A DNA stretch of 64,000 bases from Verrucomicrobiaceae bacterium. Lineage in GTDB: Bacteria > Verrucomicrobiota > Verrucomicrobiia > Verrucomicrobiales > Verrucomicrobiaceae. The first letter of the stretch is position 1. Each line of letters opens with the position of its first letter. Made by a program: the position numbers and the translations under genes. Shown piece after piece: positions 49,290-61,600 of the stretch. The notes beneath the pieces are model-generated. The model ran no database searches and was not told the DNA's origin. It saw only the letters and a list, made by a program, of their open reading frames with translations. Where the stretch lies: contig JAIXZA010000159.1 of the NCBI GenBank assembly GCA_027489965.1, forward strand, positions 1-64,000. The letters are read 5' to 3'.

Positions 49290-51977
49290 TTAGCCTCTGA
49301 CCTTGAGGCTAGCAAGAGCGGCTCGCGCTCGCTCGATGGATTCACGGACAGCAGGGTTAACGGACTTCCCATGTCCCGCCTGATCTAATTGCCCAAGAAG
49401 CACATGAGCCTGATCCAATGTTTTAATGGCGGCAGGTATCTGCGAGGTATCTTCTGATGAAATCAAAAGATGCGCGAGATGATGTTGCGCCACAACGACA
49501 GCAGAGATCGCCTCAAAATCGTCTGGATTAGACTGCGCACGATTTTTACAGATCTGAACGGCAGCCAATCGATGACTCAGAGCAGCGCTCCAATCTTTCT
49601 GAGTTGTCAGAATGGTAGCCAGCTGTTCATTCGTGGAGAGCAGATCTTCCTGTAAGCCGACATCAAGTGGATCGGCTTTTGCAAGACCCGAGGCAATTCC
49701 GAAGCGTTCACGGTAATGGATGAGAGCATCTGCCATGCGATTTTGCGCCAGAAGTGCATCGGCGATTCGTCCAAGCGTCACACCGAGTTGACGTTGATAG
49801 ACCAGCTCTTTCGATCCGGCAGCCACAACTCGACGACGAAGATCAAGAGCGAGCTCTAAAGACTTCAACATGGCGTTTTGCTCGCCACTTTGACTTTGAA
49901 TCCGAGCCTGTTGTTCCAGCGCGGTGGCGTAATCTCGCAAAAGCATGGCATTCGAAGGTGCGGCAGCGAGTTCATTCTCATAAAGCGTGAGAGCCTGTGC
50001 AGATGATCGCTTGGCCGCGTCCCAGTGCTCGTCATGGATCTCCATACGCGCTAATGCTGCGTGGGCGCTGGCTAAGTCACGGGATACGAGCCCACTTTTT
50101 CCGAGAATGATACGGTTCTTTTCCAACACCTCGAGCTGGCGATTGAAGTTACGACGAGCTTCGACAAATTGCCCGTTTTCTTCATAGCAAACCCCAACTC
50201 CTTGATTGGCGACAGCCAGATCACGCAGTCGATCTGTATTCTCAGGCTGCTCATTAACACGACGGGTAAGTATCACCAAGGCCTCATCAAATTTGCTTTG
50301 AGCCGACTTCGCATCTCCTTGAGTCAGTGCGATCATGCCACGAAACTCACTAATCATGGCACGCTGCCTCCACTGTGAATCCAACAGGTTAGACTGAGGG
50401 AGATCCACAAAGTATTTCTCCGCCGATTCAGCGATGCTTGCCAGCAATGCCGTGCGGCCGAGTGGGACGAGTTTACCACGTAGATCAATGAGCATGTCCT
50501 CTATCAGCGCTTCAGCTTTATCACGCGCATTTGCTGCGACTTCTTTGGCCTGTCTTTCTGCCGTGGCAGCAACCTCAGCCGACTTGCGGGCTTCTTCTGC
50601 TTCAAGACGGCGATTTTCGGCAATGACTCGGGCAGCCGCCTCATCTTGCTGCGCTTTCTCAGCTTGTGATCGGGCAAGCTCCGCAGACTGACGTTCAACG
50701 GCTTCACGGGACAGAGCTTCTTTTTCCCGTTGAAGAGCATAGGTAGTGCCGACGAGTCCAAAGACGAGGGAGACCAAAATAGCAGCCGAAGCAGCCATGC
50801 TTTTACGGTGGCGACGAACCATTTTCATGAATCGATATGCGACGCTGGGCGGTGTCGCAGAAACGGGCTCATCATTCAAATAACGCATGATGTCTAGCAT
50901 CATGCTGGTAGCGGTGTCATAGCGACGGTCGCGGTCTTTTTCCAAGGCACGAAGAACAATCCAATCGAGGTCACGCTTCAGAGCCTGAGTGAGACGTGGG
51001 ACTTGGGTGTGTCGCAGTTCCGCCATGCTGCGTGTTTTTTCGGTAAGCAAGATGAGTCGGCTACTGGGTTTCTTGGCATCCTCTTCACGGATGTGACGTA
51101 GAACTTCATCAATGGGCGAATGACGAACTATCTCAAACGACAATGGCGTTTCACCCGTTAGTAATTCATACAGGATAACGCCAAGGCTATAGATGTCACT
51201 GCGGGTATCGACATCTAAGCCCCCCAAACCAGCTTGTTCAGGGCTCATGTACTGTGGCGTGCCGATGATCACTCCCTGCATGGTCTGCACACGGTCATGC
51301 GTAGCATCCGACGCTAATTGAGCCCCAAGTGCCTTTGCAATACCAAAATCAATGACCATGGGCACGGCTTTTCCATCGATCTCAGTGACCAAGATGTTGG
51401 ACGGTTTAAGATCACGGTGGAGAATGGCTTTCTGATGCGCATGCTGAACAGCCTGACAGACTGAAATGAAAAGCTCCAATCGCTGCCGAATGGAGAGTCG
51501 CTTGGAATCACAATATTTAGTGATGGCTGGGCCTTTGACCAACTCCATGACGAAGAAGGGGCGTCCGGCATCCGTCGCTCCGGCATCCAAGACGCGGGCA
51601 ATGTTTGGATGATCCATGAGCGCAAGCGCCTGCCGTTCGGCATCGAAACGAGCGATGATCTCCTGACTATCCATGCCAGCTTTAATCACCTTTAGCGCGA
51701 CCTCACGCCGGATGGGTTCGTATTGCTCTGCACGCCAGACCAAACCGAAACCACCCTCACCCAAAACACTCTTCAGACAATAGCGACCAATGTAATCACC
51801 CTCACTTTCGCCAATCCTTTTCTGAGGTAGAAAACCAGGCCGTACAATGATCGTGCTATCATCATCGGGTGGCAATTCATCTTCAAGACCTATGCCAAAC
51901 AAGGCAGCAGCGTCCTTCTCCGCCGTAGGAGTCGATTTAGAAATGATGCGGGTGGTGCCAGTGTCCATAGATGCCAA
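49290..51977 (-). CDS. Transmembrane Ser/Thr protein kinase with coiled coil and C-terminal TPR region
   Basis: An 895-residue Hanks-type kinase. The kinase domain (about 65-370) has GEGGFG (73-78), VALKVIK (K96), LHRDLKPSN (D189), DFG (210-212) and GTPQYMSPEQAG, so it should be active. A TM helix follows (about 395-414, AASAAILVSLVFGLVGTTYA), then a coiled coil (about 415-495, Ala/Glu/Arg-rich) and TPR-like units to the end (QGDAKSAQSKFDEALVILTR, LGRIADALLAQNRMADALIH). It is the architecture common in Verrucomicrobia, Acidobacteria and Planctomycetes. The ATG at 51977 lies 3 bp after the lipoprotein stop, so the two are translationally coupled. Its targets are unknown. Confidence 0.96.
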   Translation of the reverse strand: MASMDTGTTRIISKSTPTAEKDAAALFGIGLEDELPPDDDSTIIVRPGFLPQKRIGESEGDYIGRYCLKSVLGEGGFGLVWRAEQYEPIRREVALKVIKAGMDSQEIIARFDAERQALALMDHPNIARVLDAGATDAGRPFFVMELVKGPAITKYCDSKRLSIRQRLELFISVCQAVQHAHQKAILHRDLKPSNILVTEIDGKAVPMVIDFGIAKALGAQLASDATHDRVQTMQGVIIGTPQYMSPEQAGLGGLDVDTRSDIYSLGVILYELLTGETPLSFEIVRHSPIDEVLRHIREEDAKKPSSRLILLTEKTRSMAELRHTQVPRLTQALKRDLDWIVLRALEKDRDRRYDTATSMMLDIMRYLNDEPVSATPPSVAYRFMKMVRRHRKSMAASAAILVSLVFGLVGTTYALQREKEALSREAVERQSAELARSQAEKAQQDEAAARVIAENRRLEAEEARKSAEVAATAERQAKEVAANARDKAEALIEDMLIDLRGKLVPLGRTALLASIAESAEKYFVDLPQSNLLDSQWRQRAMISEFRGMIALTQGDAKSAQSKFDEALVILTRRVNEQPENTDRLRDLAVANQGVGVCYEENGQFVEARRNFNRQLEVLEKNRIILGKSGLVSRDLASAHAALARMEIHDEHWDAAKRSSAQALTLYENELAAAPSNAMLLRDYATALEQQARIQSQSGEQNAMLKSLELALDLRRRVVAAGSKELVYQRQLGVTLGRIADALLAQNRMADALIHYRERFGIASGLAKADPLDVGLQEDLLSTNEQLATILTTQKDWSAALSHRLAAVQICKNRAQSNPDDFEAISAVVVAQHHLAHLLISSEDTSQIPAAIKTLDQAHVLLGQLDQAGHGKSVNPAVRESIERARAALASLKVRG

Positions 51978-51980
51978 CGA

Positions 51981-52625
51981 TCAAGGTTTGCTCGGTGATG
52001 TTGGGAGGTTGATGGCATTCTCCATGAGAAGCGTAGCCACTTCACCTTTAGGCCCAGAGATCGTAGATTTTGGGGGAAGCTTGGCGATGGGAACATCGAC
52101 CTCATAAAGAGCATCAGCGACTTCGACACGACCATTCCCAACACTTGCAAAGGCCATGAGAGACTTGTTTTCCCCAGTGGAAACTGGGAGTGCTATACTT
52201 TCGCCCATACGAGCAGCGATGTTTCTTAAAGCTTCCTTTTGCTGAGCACTCTCGATTTCTGCCACTTTTTTTCGTGCTGCATCTGGTGACAGATGACGCC
52301 GAGCTGCACGCTTTATTGGTTCATACTTTGGTTCCAAACGCTGGATCTCCAGAGTGATGAGTCCATTAAACTGCATCTGGGCGGAGCGACGCAGAAGTTC
52401 CTTTTCTGCTGCGGCAAGGGTCTTGTGCTTTCGAATGACTCTGGCTACCGTGGCGACATCACGTAAACGCAAGGCACCGGTCTCTGGCATCATGTAAAAA
52501 TTGGTGTCTTTTTTTCCTCCAAACATTGGCCCATCCAGCTCCGTCGGATCTCCGACAGGAACAGTCTCACAGCCAGTAAGAGCAAGAAGGAGAAGCAGAG
52601 CGATTGAACAACGCATAAGGCACAT
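51981..52625 (-). CDS. Lipoprotein of unknown function upstream of the kinase
   Basis: A 214-residue protein with a lipoprotein signal (MCLMRCSIALLLLLALTGCE, lipobox LTGC). The mature part has alpha-helical segments (TVARVIRKHKTLAAAEKELL, RRHLSPDAARKKVAEIESAQ) and no recognised domain. It begins 58 bp after the giant delta-60 gene and ends 3 bp before the kinase start, so it probably belongs to a transcript with the kinase and perhaps the giant protein. It may be a partner of the kinase or of the giant protein. Confidence 0.8.
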   Translation of the reverse strand: MCLMRCSIALLLLLALTGCETVPVGDPTELDGPMFGGKKDTNFYMMPETGALRLRDVATVARVIRKHKTLAAAEKELLRRSAQMQFNGLITLEIQRLEPKYEPIKRAARRHLSPDAARKKVAEIESAQQKEALRNIAARMGESIALPVSTGENKSLMAFASVGNGRVEVADALYEVDVPIAKLPPKSTISGPKGEVATLLMENAINLPTSPSKP

Positions 52626-52683
52626 CAGTTTTAAGAGGTAGTTTGTCCACTCTATCGAAATAAATCGTCTATGTTACAAAGAA

Positions 52684-55600
52684 TTATTTTCCCGTCGTGA
52701 CATCTAGTGGATGCAGAGGAAAGCCCGAAGTTGGCGAGCGCGACAACCAGTCAAATGGAGCAGCTGTAGCCGTGCCATCACGATAGAACTGAAACTTGCC
52801 TTGGAGACTGCTTTTCCTGATCGTCGTATAAGTCGAAAGCATAATGCAGTCAGGCAGGGTTAATGCAGAGCTACCAGTGATGGTTGATCCATCTGCGAAA
52901 CGTCCAGTCCAGGCAGCGAGGGCGCTACGAGAGATGTTTAGTTTGAGGTTACTCGCGGCTTGTGGATAAAGAACATTGCCCTTGCTATCACCAGATGGCT
53001 GGAAAATAAACACATAGCTTTGAGCCAGTGGCCCAGGGTCCAGAGACTGACGCCAAGCGGAGATTTTCACTCCGCTAAGCAGCGCAGACAGCTCACCCGT
53101 GTGACGGTGAAAATTAAGAGCAAGTGACAAGGCAACCAGCGGGCGACTGCGCGGAATGGTTACAGAGGCAGTCACATCTTCACCGACTTTGGCTGGATCA
53201 ATGACTGTGGCAAAACGGTGAACAACAGCACCCAAAGAAAGATGGCCACTAATGGCACCGAGCGATGAAACGTTGAGCGTGAATCGGCCACCGTGGCCTG
53301 CATTTAGATTTTCATTTCGATCAATGAGACCATGATATGTACCCACCGTATATCCAGGCAAAGGCTGCACGATCACGCTGGTTTTTAACGATCTCTCACA
53401 GATGCCTACGGCATTGCTGGCAGTTATGGTTAGCTGGTAACGCTTGGGCGCCTGTAGAATAACCGTCGGACGCCCACTGATCTGACCGGTGCGTCGATTC
53501 AATTTCAAACCGGGCGGCAATCCTCGGACGGTGAATTCCGAGGGCGAATTCTGAGCGGTGACAACTTCATTCACCTCAACTCCTGCAATCCATGGATCGG
53601 GAGCGAAGACATTTAGGATTGGCTTTTGTAGGGCCAATTTAGCCACATTGCTTGAGCTAGCCGGAGCAACAACGCCTACCGTGATCGCCCCACTTGTCCT
53701 GATAAAGAAGACCCCGGGATTCTGAGGATCAGCCATGCTGACTTGCAGGCTGTAGTTTCCGGCCTGATCCGCAGCGATATTGGGGAGCACGAGCATCGTC
53801 TCGGGATTGATGCCGCGCGGGATGGCCACACCTGCGCGCAACCAACGATAGGTTGCCTGAGGTGCGGCGGCAGCCACTTGCAACACGAGAGTTTGCCCCG
53901 CAGCGATGCCGAGGCTGCGCGTAGAGAGATCGACCACACCGACATGCACGATCTGACTGAGCACGCTGCCGACACCATTGAATACACGCACCTGCCACTC
54001 GCCCACATGTCCTAGCGTGGCCGCAGCAATAGCGGATGTCGCTGCATTCGATGCAGGAACGATCACGCCATTGCGCCGCCATTCATACTGCAAGGCAGTG
54101 CCAGAGGCAGCGACACTTAGATTCAAAGGCTGACTGAGTCCAATCAGCGTGGAGGTAGGCTGGCCGGAAATGGCGGGTGGGATTTGACCATGGGCGGTGA
54201 TTTGAATCTCAAAGGGGTTCTCGTTCGCGTCATCGCTGGCAATGAGGACAGTGCGTGTCTGAACGCCTGTACTGGTCGGGGCAAAGGTGACCGTGAAGGT
54301 GGTGGAAGCCGATGCGGTGAGCGAGCTGCTGCCCGGTGAAGTAGCGGTGAACTCCCCTGCGCCGCTGAAGCTGACGCCGATGCCTGTAAGCACTCCCGTG
54401 CCCGCGTTTTGCACAGTGAATGTGCGCGTGGCTGTGCTGCCGAGGAGTAACGGCCCAAAGTCGAAGACACCGCTGTTATCACTACGCGCGTTTACCGCAG
54501 CAGTGCCAGCACCATTGAAGACGGAGATCTCTGGCACGGGCAGTCCTGAGAAACTGATGATCGACTCATGCAGGCTGACACTGGCGACGCTGTCCGTCAT
54601 CGTGGCGCTGGCACGAAGCTGTCCTGCCGTAGGCATTACGGCTCCATTGAGTTCCCAGCCACCACTGATCGGCGTGCCATCTCCGAGCGCTGCCCAAGAT
54701 GCTCCGGCATCTGTGCTGACCTCAAACTTTACCCACTGAGCCTCAGCAGCGGCCCCGCCGCGCAGCCATTCGACGCGTGTCGGGCTCGTCACCCGCAGTG
54801 TCATAGGGGTTGGCAGCTCATCAAACAAAGCGACTCGGGTGATGGCTGCGGAACTACCTATAACTGACATGAAATTTCCGCCAGCAAGCAATCTACCGTC
54901 TGCGAGTTTTGTCAGTGTCGTGGCTCTGGCATCTAGCTCAGCGATGAAGCTCGCATCCAGTGTACCGTCTGCATTCAGTCGTGCCAGACGACGTTGTGTC
55001 ACACCAGCGATGCTCGTGAACTGGCCTGCAGTTAAAAGGCGTCCGTCTGCCTGAAGCAGCATGACACTCACAGCGTCATCAGCTCCGGGATTATATGCGG
55101 CATCGAGAGAACCATCCCCCATGAACCTAGCGATTCGGAGTCTTGCACTGCCACCAGCCGAGGTGAATTCACCTCCAATCAAGATTTTGCCATCTCGCTG
55201 CACTGCCGCAGACCAAACATTCCCATTCACCAAAGGATCTGCAAAGCTGGAATCAAGACTGCCATCGGCATTCAATCTCGCGAGACGTTGGCGGGAGAAA
55301 CCATTCACCGTGGTGAAATCACCCGTGACGATCAGTTTGCCGTTATTCTGGCGAATGACGCCAATGGTATTGCCATTCAGCATCGGATTGAAAGCGCTGT
55401 CAGCCGAACCATCTGCATTGAGTAAAGCAAGCTTTGTGCGGGTCACTCCGCTGATGACGGCGAAGACTCCACAAACGACGATTTTGCCATCGGGCAGGAG
55501 TTGCAGGCCATAAACGTTTGCATCTGCGTCGGCCATGAATCCACTATCGAGAGAGCCGTCGGGCATCAGTCGAGCGATGCGACTGCGGGTAACAGCATTC

Positions 55601-58600
55601 ACTGTGCTGAAATTGCCACCTATAACAATTTTGCCATCCCTCTGCACGACAAGCGAGTTGACGGTATTATCCACCACTGGCGCAAATGTGGCATCGAGTG
55701 TGCCGTCGGACTTCAGGCGTGCGAGATAGGATCGTGAGATGCCGCCCACCTGTGTGAAAGCTCCGGCGATGAGGATCTTGCCATCTGGCTGAACAGCCAC
55801 GGCAGTTACTTGGCCGTTTGGATTCGGGATGAAGCTGAGCTCCACATCACCTGGCACATCCACTGGCGTAGTGAAGGTCATGCCAGCTCCAAAGTTCGTC
55901 CCGCGCATGTTTGTGGCTTTTGTACGGTAGTGGTAGGTGGTGCCAGGGGTAAGTCCACTGAGACGGGCGCTCACAGCTGTGGTGCTGGTGCCAGTGACAA
56001 TACTTGGAGTGGCAGCGAGACTGCTGCCGTAGCTCGTAGTCAAACCATAGTCGAAGGTGACTGTGGCATCCGCCTCATTGGCTGTGACGCTGCCATTGAG
56101 CATAGCGGCGTAGCGCGTCACCGAGGTGGCCATCTGAGTGACGGTGCTGGGGACGCCGCTAAGTCCGGCACCAGAAACGGCGATTCGAAAAGGATTCTCC
56201 GTGGCATCATTACTGGCGACTCGAACGGTGGCCGTGCGAACCCCCGAGGCGCTCGGCACGAAGGTAACAGTGAAGGCGGTCGTGGCACCTGGAGCCAGGC
56301 TGGAGAAGGCAGGTTGGGTGAAGGTGAAGTCACCTGCCGCGGCTAGGCTAACAACTAGCCCGGTCAGCGGCTGAGCGCCCACATTTTGAATCGTGAAGGT
56401 CTGCGCCGCACTACTGCTGATTTGAGTATTGGGAAAAGTCACCGTGCCGACATTGTCCTGACGTGAGTCTGGAGCGGCCGTACTGGCACCATCGAAGACA
56501 GAGATCTCAGGGACGGACAGGCCAGCGACAGAGATGATTGACTCATGATAACTGATGCTGCCATTGTAGTAGCCGCTGCGCATCTTCGCACGGGCACGCA
56601 GCCAGCCAGTGGTAGGCAGGGATGTTCCCGTGATCTCCCAGCCATCGGCGATTCGCGTCCCGTTTCCGAGCGGAAAATATGTGACGGCACCATCCGTGGA
56701 GAACTCGAAGGTCACCGCCTGTGCTTCGCCACTGGAAACTCCACGCAGCCAGCGCACCTGGCTGTGACTCAGGATGGAAAGATTTTGTGTGGCGGTATCA
56801 TTATAAAGCCGAGCGAAGTAAGGCATCGCATAGCCGTTCACAGCGGTGAAGGCTCCAGCCATGATCAGCCGACCATCCATGAGCTGCACCACGCCTTCGA
56901 CGTTGTTATCCACCGTGACGGAGAAACTGGTGTCTAGCGTGCCATCCGCATTCAGACGGGCGATGCGGGTCACAGGAGTGCCGCCAATGGTGGTAAACTG
57001 ACCGGTGAGGATGATCTTCCCATCCGTCTGCGTCACCATCGAGTTAACACTCGAATTAAACGTTTCAGGAATGAAGCCTGCATCCAGCGTGCCATCCGCA
57101 TTCAACCGCGCCACGCGCCCTCGGCTGACACCACCGAGCGTGGTAAAGTTCCCGGCGATCAGGAGCTTCCCATCCGGCATTGGAAGGATGCCGAAGCAGG
57201 GCCCACCAGCATCAATGTTGAAGTCGGCATTCAGTGTGCCATCGGCATTGAGCTGGGCAAAGCGGTTCCTCGTCTGTCCACCCATGGTGGTGAAATCTCC
57301 GCTGACGAGAATTTTCCCATCTGCCTGAAGGTGCAGTGCGTGGACGGTAGCCCCAGCATCTGGGTTAAAGCCGGTGTCCAGCGTGCCATCGGCATTCACA
57401 CGTGCGATGCGATTGCGCGTGACGCCGCCCATGGCTGTGAAGAAACCACTGACCAGCATCCTGCCATCAGGCTGTATAACAGCATTCAGGACAGTGTTGT
57501 CCGCGTTAGGATTAAAGCCAGTGTCCAGACTGCTATCAGAATTCAGGCGGGCGATGCGGTTGCGCACGACCCCATTGACCGTGGTGAAACTCCCATAGAT
57601 TACCATGCGGCCATCTGGCAGCAGCATAATGCCATTCACGGTACCGTTCACATCAGGATTGAATCCAGCATCGAGAGTTTGGTTTGAGGTCAGCCGGGCG
57701 AGTCGGTTGCGAGTGGTTCCGAGGATTGACGTAAAAGCACCGCCCATCACGAGTCGCCCGTCTGGATGCGTGGCGACGGCACGGATGAGCCCATTGAGAG
57801 CAGGATTGAAGCTCACGTCCGTTTCACCTGCAGTGAAGGCAGGGGTGGTGAAGGTCAGCGGCGCGCTCAAAGTGGTTCCTACACTGTTGGATGTGCGAAC
57901 CCTGAACTGATGAGTAGTGCCAGATGGCAGGCCGCTCACGATCAAGCTCACCGGCACCACCGCTCCGCTTGCGATGGTAGGTGGATTCACCTGCATGGAA
58001 ACGCTGTAGCCCTGGGCTGTGGTGCCATAGTCGAAGCTAATGGTCGTCGTGGCACCATTAGCAACAACGAAGCCGTTGAGTGTAGCTGAGCTGCTCTGGA
58101 CCAGAGTGGCTGGCAAAGCAGTCGCCGTAGGAACTGCCGCAGTACCGGAGCCAGTGAGGCTGATGGTGAAAGGGTTTTCATCGAGATCGTTGCTCCAGAT
58201 ACTCATTGTGGCCGTGCGAACTCCTGAATCTCGCGGGGCGAATCGAACGGTGAAAGTCGTGCTGCCTGTGAGCGCAGCCAAGGGCGTCTCGGGCGCTGTC
58301 GTGATAGTGTAATCAGCAGATTGCACACCTTCGAACGTGACGGCTAATCCGCTCAGCGGTGCGACTCCGGTGTTTTTGACGGTGAAGGTCAGCGTGGAAG
58401 CGCTTGTAACTTGCACGGCACCGAAGTCGAACGACGCCGAGCCACTTACCAGCCCTGTCCCCACTGGCTGCTCCACTGCGATCTCTGGGGCATCCATGCC
58501 AGCGGTGCCAAACGATTGCACCGTCTCATACACCGAGCCGTCTCCGCCATAGAATCCGCCAGTCATCTGATAGCCACGAGCACGCAAGTAGTAACGGCCA

Positions 58601-61600
58601 GTCGGCAGCGAAAGACCAGCAAGCTGCCAACCTGCTGCGATGCGGCTACCGTTGCCAAGATTGCTCCAGATACTGCCATCAGTACTGCTTTCAAAGGTGA
58701 CGCGATCCACCTCTGGACTTGTACCGCTGCGTGCCCAAGTCACACTGGTGGCGGCAGCGTTGAGACCTATAGCCTGCATTGCTGGACCAGGATTCAGGCG
58801 GACGAGTTTAGGGCTGGCAACACCACCGAGATTTCCATGCAATCCACCCGCCAATACTCGGCCTTCAGCCGTTCCCGACAGGGTGAAGATGGAAAAGTCG
58901 GCGGAAGGGTTAAAGTCGTTATCCACCCGCCCCTCAGCATTGAGAAGAGCAATACGGCCACGCGAGTAAGGAATGCCTGCGCTCGTCACTGTCGTATAGA
59001 CGCCTCCTACCACAAGGCCACCGTTCGTCATGCGGCTGACCGCCTGCACATCATCATTGGCACCGGCTGTGAAGTTTGAGACAAGTGTGCCGTCTGCATT
59101 CAGCCGCGCCAGACTGGCTCTTGCGATACCGCCGACGGTAGTGAAATCGCCATTCACGATCAATCTACCATCCGCCTCGATTTGCACGCCCAAAACAGTG
59201 CCGTTGATATTCGGGTTAAAACCTGCGTCCAAAGTGCCGTCTGCGTTCACACGCGCCAGACGGTTCCGGGTGGTGCCGCCGACAGTGGTGAAGGTGCCCC
59301 CAAGAAGGATTTTCCCGTCAGCCTGAAGCGCCATTGTGTTTACTTCACCATTCACATTTGGGTTGAATGCGCTGTCCAGCAGACCGGTGGTGCTCACACG
59401 GGCCAAACGATTCCGAGTGGTTCCTCCGATCGTGGAAAAAGAGCCTCCCAAGAGAATGTTGCCAGAAGGTTCGACCATCACGGCGTGAACAAAGCCGTTT
59501 GCGTTGGGATCAAAAGTTGAATCCACTGTGCCGTTCGGCAAAAGGCGTCCGATACGATTTCTTGTGGCACCCCCCAATCCATTAAAAAAGCCTCCGACAA
59601 CAATCTTCCCATCGAGTTGAGTGGCGAGTGTATTAACATAGCCATTGGCGTTGGAAGAGAACGATTCGTCCCTGCTGCCGTCTGCATTGAGTCGGGCGAG
59701 GTAAATGCTACTGATATCATTCACATATGAGAACCAGCCGCCGATCAGAGTCTTGCCATCGGCTTGATGTACAACGGCCCTAATTGCTGCACCGTTGCAG
59801 TTAGGATTGAATGATGAATCGAGGCTCCCGTCCGCGTTAAGACGAGCGGCTAAAGTTCGAGTAACATCGCCAACTTTAGTGAATGAGCCACCGATGAGTG
59901 ACCTTCCGTCTGGTAGGACGTGGACAGCAGAGACGCTGGCATTGACATTCGGATCATAGCCCGCGTCGAGTGTGCCGTCGGCATTGAGTCGGGCAACTCG
60001 GTTGCGAGTGCTGCCTCCGACCGTTGTGAAGGTGCCTGTGATGAGAATTTTCCCATCCGTCTGAAAGGACATGGATTCGACAAACCCATTTGTCCCTGGA
60101 TTGAAAACAGAGTCTAGCGTGCCATCGCTATTCACACGCGCCATGTTCCCGCGTGCCGTGCTACTAATGGTACCAAATCCACCAGCCATAATGATGCTCC
60201 CATCAGGGCGCAGACTCATCACATTCACTGTGCCGCTGGCATTTGGATTGTAACCCGTGTCCAGCGTGCCGTCACTGTTCAGTCTCGCGGCCCGGTTGCG
60301 AGCAATTCCACCGATGGTGGTGAAACTGCCACCCAACACGATTTTCCCATCCGCCTGAACGATTATCGCCTCAATGGTGCCATTGGAATCGGGATTAAAG
60401 GAGGCATCCAAAGTGCCGTCCAGATTGAGTCTGCCGATGCGGTTGCGCGTCTGCCCCGCCAGCGAGGTAAAGCTACCTCCAATAAGCAACTTTCCATCCG
60501 ACTGCTGGGCGAGCGCATTGATCGGCGGGGTGCTCGTCGAGCTAGCGCTTGGAGTAAAGCTAAGGTCAGGTGTGCCGTCGGCATTGAGACGGCGGAGATT
60601 GGATCCAAAAGAAGTCGTGAAGCCTCCACCAAAGAGCAGTTTACCGTCCGCCTGAATCAGCAAAGTCTCCACAGCAGAGAGAGCGTTAAAAAAATTTAGG
60701 CCTGTCGAGGTATCTAGCGAGCCGTCTGCATTCAAACGCGCCAGCGCCGTTCGCACGCCGCCGCTGATCTGGTCAAAGCTACCTGCCACCCAAATCTTGC
60801 CATCGGCCTGCTGGGCAAAGGTGCGCACATAACCTCCGACCACATTCGCGACGGCTGTTGAGCTAGGATTAAACTGCCCGCTGCCCGTCACAGCAATGTC
60901 GAACGGAATTTCATCCGCGTCATTGCTGTAGATGTGAATGGCCGCATGACGCACTCCAGGGGCACTTGGAGCAAAGCGCACGGTGAAGACGGTGCTGCCA
61001 GTCGTCGCGATGGCTGGGGCTGGGGTGCTGACCACGCTGAAGTCTGCTGCGTGCGGCCCGTCCACAGTCACAGCTAGGCCGGTCAGATCAGCGCTGCCTG
61101 TGTTGCGGATCGTGTAGGTCTGATCCATGCTGGAGCCGAGGTTCACTGAGCCAAAGTCTGTCGTACTCAGGGCATCCGCCAGCGGCGCATTGGCAGGCTG
61201 TTCCACCACGATCTCAGGCTGCGTGCCGCCACTGGCCGAGATGATGGCTATAGTTTCATAGATGGAACTGTCTCCACCGCCCGAGCCGCCGATGCGCTGG
61301 AGGCCGCGTGCACGCACCCGGTAACCTTGGCTGGCAGGCAGGCTGAGACCCGTGAGCTGCCAACCACCACTAATCCGCGCACCACTGCCCTGTGATGTCC
61401 AAGTAACCCCAGCATCCGTGCTGGTTTCGAAGGTCACGGCGTCCACTTCTGGGCTAGTGCCGCCACGCATCCAGCTCAGCGCGCTTCCTGCGAAATTGGC
61501 CGTTAAACTCTGAGAGGCAGGAGTGTTCGCCAACCTCACATGCAGAGGCATCACCAGACCGTTCACCAAAGAAAAATCACCTCCTGCCAGCACCTGCCCC

